DNA of 64,000 nucleotides, taken from Cryptomeria japonica. Taxonomy: Eukaryota; Streptophyta; Pinopsida; Cupressales; Cupressaceae. Shown here piece after piece: positions 11,997-23,398 of this stretch. The stretch's first letter is position 1. Every line of letters begins with the position of its first letter. Position numbers and translations under genes: made by a program. Location of the stretch: NCBI RefSeq assembly GCF_030272615.1, contig NC_081408.1, positions 62,614,614 through 62,678,613 of the forward strand. Direction: 5' to 3'. The notes beneath the pieces were generated by a model. That model made no database searches and was not told where the DNA came from. It saw only the letters and a list, made by a program, of their open reading frames with translations.

Positions 11997-13100
11997 ATTC
12001 CCGTGTTTTGGTGTTGCACAGAAATGTTTTAACAATTCGGTGATTGGTAAAAATTGATTTGGATTTGTGGTTTAGTATGAGGTATCTCTATTGTCTCTAC
12101 TTAATTATTTACTAATTCCATGATATTATGCGATGATTTAGTTGAGTTGTGGATCCAGGTATGGAGACTGGTTTTCAATGTTCAGTGTTGCAGTGTTTGA
12201 TCCATTGTGCTCTGGAATGATCATATCTTGTGTTACAGATTTGGGAGAGTGTTTGGGATGTTTGTTTGTATCTTCATTTTAGATGGTTCATGATTTGATG
12301 CTTTGGAAGCTATCTTTCTTGTTTGAGTTTCTATTGTTAAGTGTTCTTGAGTGTTAGTGTGTTGATCGATGAAGATTTGAATAAGGGGTATTGGTACAGC
12401 TATTGGGGATGGTTCTAACATGCTTGTTGGTGTTTCCTAATCATATTCTATTTGTTTTGATGGTCTACATCGATTATTATATGATTTCTTAATGATCTTC
12501 TTGGTTTGGTGATATTCTTCATGTTATGCGGTGTTTTGCTGGTGTAACATGTTGTAGTTGATCTTGGCAGGATTTCTGGTGGTGGTGCATGTTTGAGGAA
12601 TTGATTTAGGTCAAAGTTATGATTTATATGAAATTTTATTGGTCTGATAGTTGATTTATGTATCACATGATGTAATTTTGTAATTAGATGTTAAGGGGTT
12701 GGTCGACCTTGTAGTCAACATTAATGATTTATATAAATGGGTGTAATATTCATGTAATTTGGTGGTTGTTGTTGAGTCTACATTATCAGAGAGTGGTGTA
12801 TGTGTGATCAAGAGAATTCATCTTTTTGTGTGGTGTGTTGAGAAAATATTGGTGAAGGGCAGACATTTGAGCTTAACCAGAACTATCATCAAGCTTTAGC
12901 AAAACCTATTTTTGTAGTTCATTCTTTTTGGATTGTAGGTTGAATCTTTTTGTAAGGTAGTGAACATTCCCTAAGGGTTGGAGCCTTCTAGGTCATTGTA
13001 ATTTGAGCAGTGAGCTCTAGTTAGTGTGCTTGAATTCATGTACAATAGCCATTGTAATATTTTCACATACTATTGTAGAGTATCATCTCGTTGTGGGTAG
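11947..13100 (+). repeat. copia B 3' LTR, left part
   Basis: Starts TGTTGGATATTG after the polypurine tract. It has a TATA-like site TATATAAAT at 12730-12738 and is cut at 13100 by element G; the TSD copy GGTAG is 13096-13100. It resumes at 52280. Confidence 0.9.
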
Positions 13101-13302
13101 TGTAGCATCATAAAATTGTGACCCTTGCAATTTTGACCATGTTTTAGGCCGTCACCTTGGCAAATCCATCTCTTTACTCAATTGGGACCCCTTTTGTATC
13201 ATTCTTCCAAATCTCCTCCCATTTTAGACCTTGTGTCACTTTGTGATCCTTTCCAAGTGCCAAAATAGGGTAGGATAGGGCTGTGGTGCCCCTGTCCCTC
13301 TT

Positions 13303-13327
13303 GGACAAGGGTGTAGCACCCTTGTCC
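13303..13327 (+). other. Perfect 11-bp hairpin in the G 5' LTR
   Basis: GGACAAGGGTG, loop TAG, CACCCTTGTCC. It lies just upstream of the TATA box and is absent from the 3' LTR. Confidence 0.8.
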
Positions 13328-13445
13328 TCCCTCTTTGGGTGGCCCTAAAATGGGTCTCTGACCCTTGAACCTAATTTTCTCTTTGGAATTTAATTTCCCC
13401 TATGTCAGTCTTTGATGAGATGAAAAATTAATCCTCCTAGGCAAG

Positions 13446-13453
13446 TATAAAAG
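13446..13453 (+). promoter_or_regulatory. TATA box of the G 5' LTR
   Basis: TATAAAAG, conserved at 49646-49653 in the 3' LTR within an identical context, AGTATAAAAGGGGATCTAG. Confidence 0.75.
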
Positions 13454-14316
13454 GGGATCTAGTCCTCTCATTAGGAAAAAAGGCAGAAATGGGGTAAAAA
13501 AACAAAAGGTCTCCATTATTGTCATCAAGTGTTCAAGTGTTCAAGAATTTATCAAGTCTTCTTCTTCTTCATGTGTCTTCTTCATTCATCCAGTGGAGTA
13601 ACATTACAATATTTATCTGCAAGAATTTGTGTTTGTTAGGATTTTGTCATGTTACATGCCATTTCATGCAACACTTGTGATTAAATTCAAGGAGCAAAGC
13701 AACCATCATCAACAAATTGCAGATCTACAAGGTATACATTTCCATTATTCACATTTAAGTATTTGTAATTACTTTTATTCAAGGTTGATTCCTCAACCAA
13801 GGTTTCACTAAGGAAAACCCCTATCCACAACCCTTGTTCCCTTCTTTTCTATGTGTAGGTTGCAGTTCTGTGGCTATAATTGTATATTTAGGCTTCATTT
13901 CCAAAGATGAAAAAACCCTTTTCAACTCATGAATTTTTCAGAGGACCTTGTGCAACTTACACACGGTCCTGACGACTTTTCTTCAAATTTATAGGGTAGA
14001 TCTGTATCAGTCTAAATATCTTAGAACTGAAGTTATAGTGTGATCTCGAATTGGTAGCTCCTTATTTCATCCATTTTGTTTTCCTTTTTTGCATAGTCAA
14101 CAAGTCAACTCTTCTAGTTACAAAATAGGGCAAATTGCATTCCAACACTTGAAATCCATTTAGCATTCACATCCTTATTTCCCTTGGGTCTGGATCTAGT
14201 GGATTCAACCCCTCTTTTGAATGTAAAGTACATTTTTGCATCAAGTGAAAATCATCCTAGTGGTTTCCTTTCTCTCCTAGGTGGGGAACGACTAGGATCC
14301 AATTTTCTACTTTTTA

Positions 14317-15239
14317 TTTTGATGAACCCGATGTCTTACATCTTAATCCAGATTTCTTATTATTAGATCTGAATAATTGGAATTTGAATTTCAAATTTTT
14401 ATTTCCAAGTTTGATCTTTTTGCAAAGTTTAGAGGTTAATTGCATAAAAACCCTAATTTTTCATTTTGAGGAAATTAAGCTTGTGAAGTATAGTATTTTA
14501 GTCACTTGTTTTAGTTCTGATTTCTATTTCAAAATTACAATTCAAATTTGTCTTTTCATTCTGAAAAATTAATTGGTTAAACAAAACAACCCTAATTTTT
14601 AAGAATCTCCTATTTCAACCTTTGACTCCTAATTTGACCTATCTAGACATCTCCAAGTCAATTATTTTTTTTGGATTCTACAATAAAATCATAATTTCTA
14701 TCATTCTTGAAAATTTTCAAAAAAGTTGGTCGAACCGTGCATAACTTACACATGACCCTATATTTTTTCCCAATATTTTGGGACTTGGAATTGACTGTAT
14801 TTTTCTACTTAAATCTCAGAAATTGGTGTACTTTATCAATTCTAACACCTCTAAAGGTCAAAAACAAATTCAAGTTTCAACACTCCACTTTTAAATTAAT
14901 TTTCATAAAGGGTCCTAATTTTAGATCTTATTATTCAGCAAATTAATATTTTAATTAAGAGACTTTCAATGACAATCAATGGCTTAGATCTATTTTCTAT
15001 TTCACATATGATTGTGTTGTTTTTAACATATATTTATTACAATCATGTGTTGGATAATGGCTTCTTTCATTTCATGTTGCTTCTTTTTATTCATAGCACT
15101 TGGTCATATTGTGTGTTAGGATTTCAAAGTCATTTCCTTCTCAATTTGATCTCAAATATTTCATGTATAATTTATGTTGTATTATGGTGATGTTATTAAC
15201 AAAATGCATTTCATATTTTAATCACATTAAGGCTTTTGT
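14317..15239 (+). other. Element G leader, no gene seen
   Basis: AT-rich sequence with short open frames that lack domain motifs. Several CCCTAATTTT-like phrases recur at 14450-14600. The start (GATGAACCCGATGTC, 14320-14334) should hold the primer site, but I cannot name the tRNA. Confidence 0.5.
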
Positions 15240-16125
15240 AGATACCAATCTTAGAGATCCTAATCCTTGTACCTCTCCTAGGGTATCATGTGTGAATGAC
15301 ATGAGAGCTAATTCTTCCACCAATGATATTTTAAAAAGAGAGCAAGAATTGGAAAGGAATATGGGCCCATCTTCTTCTCATACACATACCCTTGAGCAAG
15401 GGGGACAAATCAAAATATTAATATTCTTACATCAGTAGACCCTCCTTATTCTCTTAGGACCTATCTTCAACATCAAAATATATGTAGAGAGGATGATGTT
15501 ATGCATTTATTAATGATCTTTCTCCTCATATAGAAATAAGTAAAAATGAGCCTTTAGATGATATAGATGTTCATTCCCAATCTCCCAGAAAGGATAAGCA
15601 TCATGAGAGAAAGGAGAATGTCCCTTCAAGTGGTATTCCTTCTTCATATACAAATCCTTTTATTCCCCCTTACATATCAAATTTCAAAGAAATTCATGAT
15701 CCTATTCCCCCACGTAGTCATTTGCAACATTCTTATAGTCATTGCTTTCATATAATAACAAAACAAGGTTTTAGAGGACAAGGGCTTGTGAAGTTTGAAC
15801 AAGGAATTTGCGTCCCTATAAACCCTCTCACACAACCTTCTATAGAAGGCCTAGGAAATGAGACTCCTCTCCCTATGGATGAACTCCTTAGGTCCAAAAT
15901 TTTCAAAATCATCTCGAAAGACAACAAATCATAAGAGCTTGCAAGAATGATTCTTCTTCAAAACTTCCTTTTTTCTCATTTCATCAAACCCACAATTACA
16001 ATGCTGATGATTGTCCTAATTTTCAGAAATCTATTCAAGAAGGCATAGACAATGGAAAAATTAGAATCGTGGATAATGATCCTTCTTCTTCTAACAATTT
16101 TTATCCTTCATGTAAAGAAGATTAA
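15240..16125 (+). pseudogene. Element G gag-like remnant with G-patch-like and CCHC-like motifs
   Basis: The part near 15760-15860 reads KQGFRGQGLVKFEQGI followed by a second glycine pair (EGLG), like the G-patch-type stretch found in some plant Ty3 polyproteins. In another frame at 15967-16125 a segment reads FHQTHNYNADDCPNFQ then IQEGIDNGKI. This resembles the degenerate zinc-binding segment C-x-H-x-H-x-C followed by I..LI..G.I in Ty3 gag, with its first Cys lost. The two parts are joined by a frameshift. Stops occur near 15440-15570. No pol motifs follow. Assignment to Ty3 is inferred from these two motifs only. Confidence 0.5.
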
Positions 16126-16501
16126 TTAAAACATACTTATCATCCCAAAAGATTAAGAATCTATTGGAGATTGAAATATGATAAGAACATTTCATTTCCT
16201 CCTAAAAAGTAAAACAACAATCTTGAGAAAGTGAAAGGTGATGAATATTGCATTTTTCAAGATTCATATTCACATTCTCTTGGAAAATTTCATGCATTTA
16301 AGAAATTTTTTCAAAAGCAATATGATCTTGCACGAATTTGTCTTACAATAGATCTAGCTATATTTCTTGGCAAAAACATAGTGCTTTAGCACTTCTTTTC
16401 TTTTCATGTTTCTCTTCACCCTATGAAATAAGTAGCCAACTTAATTGGGGGCCCTTTATCATTCATGGTGGTGTTATTTCAATTTTTCATACCTTGGGGT
16501 A
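16126..16501 (+). other. Element G internal sequence before N2, no gene recognised
   Basis: Short readable stretches with stops and no recognisable domain. It ends at the TSD GCAAC (16502-16506) of N2. Confidence 0.5.
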
Positions 16502-16506
16502 GCAAC

Positions 16507-17624
16507 TGATTAATACTAAGAGGGGGGGGGGTGAATTAGTATACCAAAAATAACTGAACTCAAACTCTTAAACAGTTTAATAGTTAACTGGTATAACAGA
16601 TTCACTAACAAACTGGTTAAGATAAATACAAACCAAATAGAAAACAAAGCATTCACCCACAAGAGCACAATCACCATAACACAAGATGTTTGATGTGGAA
16701 ACTCCAACGGGAAAAACCACGGTGAGCAAAAACTCACAAGTAACTATCTACATAATAGAAACCAGACCGGTTAAGGTCATACAATGTTCTTCACCAGAAC
16801 AGATCCTGTTACGAATCTAGATCTCTGTTAGGCGATAAGTCCTGTTAAAGACTACCTTGTTAGAGGATTTTAGAACCATAGTTGTGAGCCACCTTGTTAG
16901 AGGATTTACAAAGGTTTTGCTAGGCCTACCCGGTTAAGGGTATCCAACTTATCGAAGATATGAGTAATCAACAAGTAGGTGATCTAGATAATAGCACAGT
17001 ATGCTTGGTTAGATCCTTGATAGCTCATTGTTAATGCACTTTAGCATTACTTCAGTCTTTAGTATCTCAACACTGTTTCTTCACACAGACCTAATCTTCT
17101 CTTCAATGACCATACATAACCTTGTCTATCTCACATACACACATATCTCTCGTACATGTGAACCCTAGACATGATGTCCTTAAAAATGAGTCTAATTTCA
17201 TGTCATTCCAATAGGATTAAACTACAAGTTCCTAGGTTTAGTGAATCTAGACACATTTGGTAACACAACACAAAATCACCACCAAAGTGTTAGTGGATGA
17301 TAACTCATCACAAAGTAATACCAGTTCATACAATTAACGATTACTGGTTGTCGAAATGAAGACTGGAAAAATGTTAACTACCGCTTTATTCCTTCATACC
17401 GCTTGATATTCTCGAACTGCTTGGGGTCTCCATACTGCTTGGGTCTTCATACCGCTTGGGTCTTCATACAATCTGTAACTGGTAGACATCTTCTGCAAAA
17501 CACAGATAGTCTAAAGACTATAATACATAATACTAGTTAGAACAAATACTGGTTGAGCATAGCTCATACATCAAGAAAGTGTGTGTCCATCAATGACAAT
17601 CACAACATCATCAAAATGCCAACA
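16507..17624 (-). repeat. N2 3' LTR
   Basis: 1,118 bp. The C-loop hairpin has arms ATACTAA (16513-16519) and TTAGTAT (16536-16542). The U-rich hairpin is at 16695-16722, and TCCTAACAAGG-like repeats, read on the minus strand, lie at about 16795-16935. Matches 22743-23398 plus 30823-31326. Confidence 0.92.
16695..16722 (-). promoter_or_regulatory. ENE-like U-rich internal-loop hairpin, N2 LTR
   Basis: On the minus strand GTGG, TTTTT, CCC are followed by a short loop, then TTT and CCAC. Outer GTGG/CCAC pairs and inner GC pairs flank opposed U tracts. The second N2 LTR keeps it at 22928-22954. Confidence 0.5.
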
Positions 17625-17653
17625 ATCTCCCCCTTTGGCATTGATGGAAACAC
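17581..17653 (-). promoter_or_regulatory. N2 polypurine tract in a predicted stem-loop
   Basis: Polypurine tract at 17625-17636 (minus strand AAAGGGGGAGAT). Minus-strand arm GTGTTTCCATCAATGCCAA (17653-17635) faces TTGTCATTGATGGACACAC (17599-17581), 17 of 19 complementary. Confidence 0.7.
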
Positions 17654-17867
17654 TTAGGAAAATCTTGACATCTAAGTGTTTGAACCACAAAAATATGTCA
17701 TAAGCAAAATTACTCCCCCTAAGCATGTACACTATCCCTTTTGCAGAAATTACAATGTATACTACCAACAATGAAAAAGCAACGTAGAATAACCCTTTTT
17801 TCACATTATCATTAAAAAGTGAGTAAATGTTTATGACAATAAGGAATGAAACTTATCAAAAATAGAT

Positions 17868-20800
17868 TTAAAAATCCTGCATAAAATTTTTCATGGCTAA
17901 TGACCATGACTCAAGTAATGAGGTGGCAACCTCACTTTCTGTCTGCATCTGGAATACTAGGTCTTCCATAGCATCAATGGTACTCATTTCTTGAGTGACC
18001 GTGATGGCTTTCAGATTGAGAAAACACTTTTGAAGAATTTGCAGTCTTAGCAATAAGACCAGTTGAAGCTCCTACAAATCTCTTGACTAGTTGCTGATCT
18101 CCAATTCTATCCTGGCAGACTGAAGCTAATAATGATGAAGAGTTTGCTTATATGTAGAAAATGAATCATAGGGCATCTTGAAGGTACTTATGTAAGCCTA
18201 CAACTTTGATTGGAGTTTATCTTTTTGCATGAGCACATCATCACAGAATAGATGGGGTTGGCTGATTTTGCTCAACAGTAGTTTGCCCTCATCCATAGCA
18301 ACACTTATATCCTTCTACTATTTCTGAAGTTGAGACTGGAGCTCATTCGCTTTCTTGACTAAGGCAGTGTTTAGTGCCTTTTCATGATTCTTCTTTGCAC
18401 TTGCTTCTGCAACTTCTTCCAGGCATTGTACTTGGTCCTCTATAATGGTACATAGGAGTTTCAACTTGGAGAGAGAGAAATTGGTACTGGGGAGGTTAGT
18501 ACTAGGAAGCAAAATGGTAAGGGTGTTGATCACAGTTTGAATGACGTCTTGTTCCTTCTTCCTCCTCAATTTTTACAATCTTCTTGTGCAATCTTTATGC
18601 TTTGAATCAACTCTGATTCATCTATAGATTGGAGGTCAATAGGACTAGCAATGTCAACCGGTTTGGTTGGGTCACCGGTTGGCTTCTAATTCTCCACTTG
18701 TTTGACTTTCTCTATTTTCTTCTCCTCTGCTACTCTTTTCCTTTCTTCTTCTTTCTTCTTTTGGTCCTCTTCTTGTTTCTTCTTCAGTTCTTCCTTCTTC
18801 CTATCTTCTTCCTACTTCTTCTTTTCTTCCTCCTTTTTCTCCTCTTCTTTCTTTTTCTCCTCTTCTTTCCTCTTCTCCTCTTCTTTCCTCTTCTCCTCTT
18901 ATTTTCTTTTCTCCTCTTCTTATTTCCTCTTGTCTTCCTCTTCTTTTTCTCTTCCTCTTTCTCCACTTTCTCTTTATTAGTCTTTTCCTTGTCCTATTTC
19001 TCCTTCTCTAGTTTTTCTTTATCTTATTTCTCCTTCCCTGTATCCTGAGTGACATCTTCAACATCCAATGCATCCACATCAATAGTGTCAATTTTTTTTG
19101 TAGCTCTTTCTCCTTCACCATCAAATGTCTCATCTAGTTTTCCAATTTTCGGTTCCTGTTCAGCCTTTCTATTGGCTTTAGCATGGAAGTGTGTGTCTTT
19201 CACCACTTCAAAGGCTTTGCCTTCTAGTAGCAAGAGTCTTCTTCTCCTCATGAAGAAAAGGCCTTTGTACCTACCCATGATTTCAAATAATTCAGATTTT
19301 GGAGCATGAGGAAAGTATTCTGCAAGAATCTTCTCTCTGATCTCCTGTTCTCTCTCAATGACAATGTGCCATTTATTATCCAAAGAATTATATAAAGAAT
19401 CAGGTGTAACTGATCTAATTTCAAATTCATAAACACATAAATAATTAATGGTTTCCCACTCTACTTCTTCTGTCTCACTATCAATAAAGTCATCAAAATG
19501 CTCCTTCAAATCATCAAGCATTTTCCTTTTAATATTCTTAATAGTTGTCTGACAATGTGTCATCGGCTTATAAGAAGAGATGTCTATATTTACTAGTGCT
19601 GATGATGCAAGTGCATTATCGGTAGATTTTTGTTTCTTGCTAGCTTGCCTGGTCTTCTTAGGTTGCACTTCTGGTTCGGTATCCTCTGACTCCAGTGAGT
19701 TGTTTTTGGTTTTCCACTTCCTTTCAAAGACTTTAGTGGGAGAAACTTCCAGTTTCTTCTTGGCAGGTGACCACTTGGTCACTTTTGGACTTGTTGCGGT
19801 AACCAGTGCTGATACTGTCGGTACTACCTTGCCCTTTTTCACTATAGGATTTTCAACCGGTGTTACCCTCTCTAGATAGGTGTCGGTGTGCTTTTTATTA
19901 GCATCTAGAGGTGAGGCAAGCAAGGTACAGGCATACCCATCCAATATGTTATACATTACTTCATACCCCATAGGTTCCACTTCTTCTTTTCTTGGCTCTA
20001 CCACTTCCATTATGCATTCATCTACTTTTATGGTAAAGCATATGTCATCTTCATATTTCTTTACAATATCTCCAAATATCCTCATCCTTTGGCTTATTTC
20101 TGCTTGAATTAATCAAAATATATATTCAAGACCTTAGGATATCTAGTTCCCACCGCTTGGAGACTTTCCCTAATTTTCTTAGTGATCGGTTGGTCACAAG
20201 ACCATTGAATATCACCTACTCTCGGGAAATAGCCTTGAAAGTAGAAAAATAGGTTGACCAAGAGTTGTCCAAATCTAAACCTTAGAGAACTGTTCTGTTT
20301 GATGGACTTCAAGTTCAATAGAAGTTGTTTCTGCAAACACGTGCATAAATCAATTAAGGCATCTTCCTTGATCATTCTATAGGTGGCATTCACTGCATCA
20401 GCGGGGACAAATTTTATTCTATTGGCATAAAACACTCGGTAGCTGATCACCATGAAAGCATACTTAACCAAATAATCTTTGATGGGATTGACAGTCATTC
20501 CCCGTTGATCACTCAGAGAACTGGTGAGCCTAGTAATTTCAGCCTTGATGACCTTCCTTAGGGCTGGCACCTCACCAATGTTGTAGAAACCAGTGATGAA
20601 ATGAATTTCTTTAGGTGTAATGTCATGCATCCTCTTGAGATACATTTTGTCACCATGTACTCTGCTTAAGATAATGCAGATGTGATCTTCTGTGAACTCT
20701 TCAAGAAAATAAATAGCATTGTGCAGTTTCTTCCTCTCTAGCATGTTATATTCCAGTTTGATTTTCTTGTCATCCCCACATAATAGACCTAGCTAGGAAT

Positions 20801-20972
20801 GAATCACCAAGGATCCTAGGTCTTCCAATTTACAATCAATGTACCCTAAAATATCCTCTTCAATAATGACTCCAGTGGGTATTTGGGATAGGGCATTGTA
20901 TTTCATTTTTCTTTGAATAAATTCAGCTGAATCCATAGGAACACTAAAATTGGAGTGCGATGCAGAAGCCAT
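17868..20972 (-). pseudogene. N2 ORF2, large conserved protein of unknown function
   Basis: The start MASASHSNF at 20972 lies downstream of the ORF1 spacer. N-terminal domain motifs: YNALSQIP, GYIDCKLEDLGSL, HNAIYFLEEF, ILSRVHGDKMYLKR, ITPKEIHFITGF, GEVPALRK, DLCTCLQKQLLLNLKSIKQ and FRFGQLLVNLFFYFQG. One stop near 20796 and a one-base shift near 20110 break it. The next part, in an open stretch 20085-19024, carries MEVVEPRKEE, GYEVMYNILDGYA and a Lys-rich linker. A very Lys/Glu/Arg-rich tract (about 18630-19020) and helical C-terminal pieces (18569-18318, 18053-17868) follow. About 1,030 codons, the same size as in N1 and N3. No known enzymatic motif seen; possibly a plant mobile-domain-like protein. 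Confidence 0.82.
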
Positions 20973-21427
20973 GATTAACTGATAAACAATAATTTAGAAA
21001 ATACCTTCAAATTTTTAAAATTTGGGGTTTGCTAATGCAACTCACAACACACTACTTCGGTTGCTTGATTACCACTTAGTGTTCTTCACCGATAGATTGA
21101 AAATATCTCTAGATTCTCCTACAAGATTTGAATTCTCTCTAAAATTGCAAGTCAAATAGCCTTTTGTTTCTTTGCTCTTGAAAAAAATTTGCTCGTAAAC
21201 TGATAAGCGAAAATGACATTGAAAATCCCTTTTAAGAAAATTCTCACCTACCATAATAAATGCGTCACCGTTAGGGCATAAACCCTAAGTTTTCCTTTTA
21301 CCACTTCCAGTCTTCCACTGATTGACAGGTAACATATACCAGTTAAGGTCTTTACCAATATAAACTGAGGGTTCAAAACATTTCATCAATTTGTTCCCCC
21401 TAAGCTTTTTTGAAGCTCAATTTGTCG
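20973..21427 (-). other. N2 spacer between ORF1 and ORF2
   Basis: Short frames without similarity. On the minus strand it starts with a purine tract TTAGGGGGAACAA (21391-21403 region) shared with N1 and N3, a possible extra polypurine primer site. Confidence 0.45.
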
Positions 21428-22692
21428 ATTCAAAGACTTCCACACTAGGTGTAGAAACTGGTTCATCCTGTGACACTTCTTCAGATTTCTTTTTCCAAGT
21501 TTAATGCATTCCCGCTTGAATGGTTTCAACATCAATCTTTCCTTCTGGAGTGATCGGTATGTCATTCGATAGGTTCTTTCTCATTCTACAAGTTTTCGTA
21601 GTTTGTCCTGGTTTGTTGCAATGATAGCATACCATTCTAGGTGTTCTCCATGGTCCATTAATCATACTATCATTGTTCCTTCTGCATGTTGCAGCAGTGT
21701 GACCGGTACCATGACAGATCATATAGGTTGTTCTCCAATGGGTTTATGCTTGATAACCACCTGACCGATGGTCATAGGTATTGTACCAGTTGGGATTCTG
21801 GTTCATAGAGGGTTGCAGGAAAACTTCTCGAGTCCTTGGAGGGTATCTCCCAGTCTTGTGCAAGCTAGACCTGCATTCAAATTCTCTATGCCCAAACTTG
21901 TTGCATGCATAGCAGTTTCCATTGAATCTACTAGATCTAGGCTTATTGTCTTGAAAATAAGGAAAATTGTTGTACGCCTTGCTTCTACACACATTAGCAA
22001 TATGTCCTTCTTTGAGACAATTAAAGCAAACAGGTTTAAACTTTTTCTTACCTTTATCCTTTGATGTTGGTTGCTTCTTTGATGCTACATCTTTTGTTCC
22101 AGAGGTCTCACCTTCTTCATAACTGGAGAAACCAAGTACAGTGGTATTCTTTACCAGTTTTGCCGATTCAAGCTTTTGTTCTAGCTTAGCAACACTCTAA
22201 TTGAATTTGGCAAGTGTCTGCTTAGTCTCAGTAAGTTCTTTGGAAATAGAAGCATTGAATTCCTTCAAGGTTGCATTCTTATAAATAGCCATGTTTAGTT
22301 CACCTTGCATTTCTTCTTTTTCCACTTTACTCTCATGGAGATGAGTGGTAAGGGTACTTATTTCTTGATTTATCTTGGAGATCTCAAGATCTTTGTCTTT
22401 TGCCAGATCTTCAACTTTCCTTTTGTTCTCAAGCTCTTGACACATTCTGATAGTCAGCCCTTCCAACTCCCTTCTCAGGTTGGCATTAGATTCATTCAGT
22501 TTTTCAACTTCTTCAACTAGGGCATCCATGTTTGCTTCATCAAAAGAACTATTTTTTAGTAAGTTCCATCAGTTTCTTAGCATGCTCTCTTCTTTTGGCC
22601 AAAGAGGATTTATACTTGACTTTCATTTCATCATAGGCTTTCTCATTTTGAGTGAGATGATGAGTAAGTTCCCTCACACTGTATTCCCCCAT
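21428..22692 (-). pseudogene. N2 ORF1, coiled-coil protein with four zinc knuckles (Gag-like)
   Basis: The start MGEYSVRELTHHL at 22692 lies just after the primer site. A frameshift near 22548 leads into a long coiled coil (22529-22197) rich in Leu, Glu and Lys heptads. After one stop come four CCHC-type knuckles: CFNCLKEGHIANVC, CYACNKFGHREFEC, a third (CHGTGHTAATC) whose first Cys is now Tyr, and CYHCNKPGQTTKTC with His replaced by Gln. About 420 codons. It lacks the capsid start PKFDGTNY of copia Gag, so it is a different kind of structural protein, perhaps an RNA-packaging Gag substitute. The C-terminal WKKKSEE motif recurs in N3. Confidence 0.82.
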
Positions 22693-22727
22693 ATCTCCTT
22701 CCAATTTGTTAGACTTATAGAAAGGTT

Positions 22728-22742
22728 GGCTTTGATACCAAT
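22728..22742 (-). promoter_or_regulatory. N2 primer-binding site
   Basis: Minus strand ATTGGTATCAAAGCC directly after the 5' LTR; initiator tRNA-Met type. Confidence 0.82.
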
Positions 22743-23398
22743 TGATGAATACTAAGAGGGGGGGTGAGTTAGTATACCAAAAATTACTGAACTCAAACTC
22801 TTAAATAGTTTAACAGTTAACTGGTATAATAGATTCACTAACAAACTGGTTAAGATAAATGCAAACCAAATAGAAAGCAAAGCATTCAGCCACAAGTGCA
22901 CAATCACCATAACACAAGATGTTTGACGTAGAAACCCAAATGGGAAAAACCACAGTGAGCAGAAACTCACAAGTAACTATTTGTAGAATAGAAACTAGAC
23001 CGATTAAGGTCAGACCAATTAAGGTCATACAATGTTCTTCACCAGAACAGATCCTCTTAGGAATCTAGATCTCTATTAGGAGATAAGTACTGTTAAAGAC
23101 TACCTTGTGAGAGGATTTCAGATCCACAGTTGTGATCCACCTTGTTAGAGGATTTACAAAGGCTTTGCTAGGCCTACTCAGTTAAAGGTTTCAAACTTGT
23201 CAAAGATATGAGTAATCAATAAGTAGGTGATCTAGATACTAGCATAGTATGCTTGGTTAGATCCTTGATAGCTCATTGTTAATGCACTTTAGAATTACTT
23301 CAGTCTTTAGTATCTCAACACTCTATTTCTTCACACAAAACTAATCTTCTCTTCAATGATCACACATAACCTTCTCTATCTCACATACACACATATCT
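22743..23398 (-). repeat. N2 5' LTR, inner part
   Basis: Interrupted at 23399 by copia A; TATCT (23394-23398) is the duplicated target. C-loop hairpin arms ATACTAA (22749-22755) and TTAGTAT (22769-22775). Confidence 0.9.

Larger units (their letters stand above)
13101..14316 (+). repeat. Element G 5' LTR
   Basis: About 1,216 bp, matching 49352-50018 plus 51789-52274. TATA box TATAAAAG at 13446-13453. It carries a perfect 11-bp hairpin (13303-13327) inside a roughly 60-bp stretch missing from the other LTR. The inner end is uncertain by a few bases. Confidence 0.88.

Noticed and set aside
14184-15190. Several short plus-strand frames in the G leader
   Set aside because: AT-rich low-complexity translations with no motif or similarity to each other.
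16516-16737. 73-residue minus-strand frame, similar to 22752-22970
   Set aside because: Both lie in the LTRs of N2 at equivalent places; LTR sequence only.
18629-19048. 139-residue plus-strand frame rich in Phe and Leu, resembling a membrane protein
   Set aside because: It is the antisense of the Lys/Glu/Arg-rich tract of N2 ORF2; the hydrophobicity is a by-product of CTT/TTC repeats.
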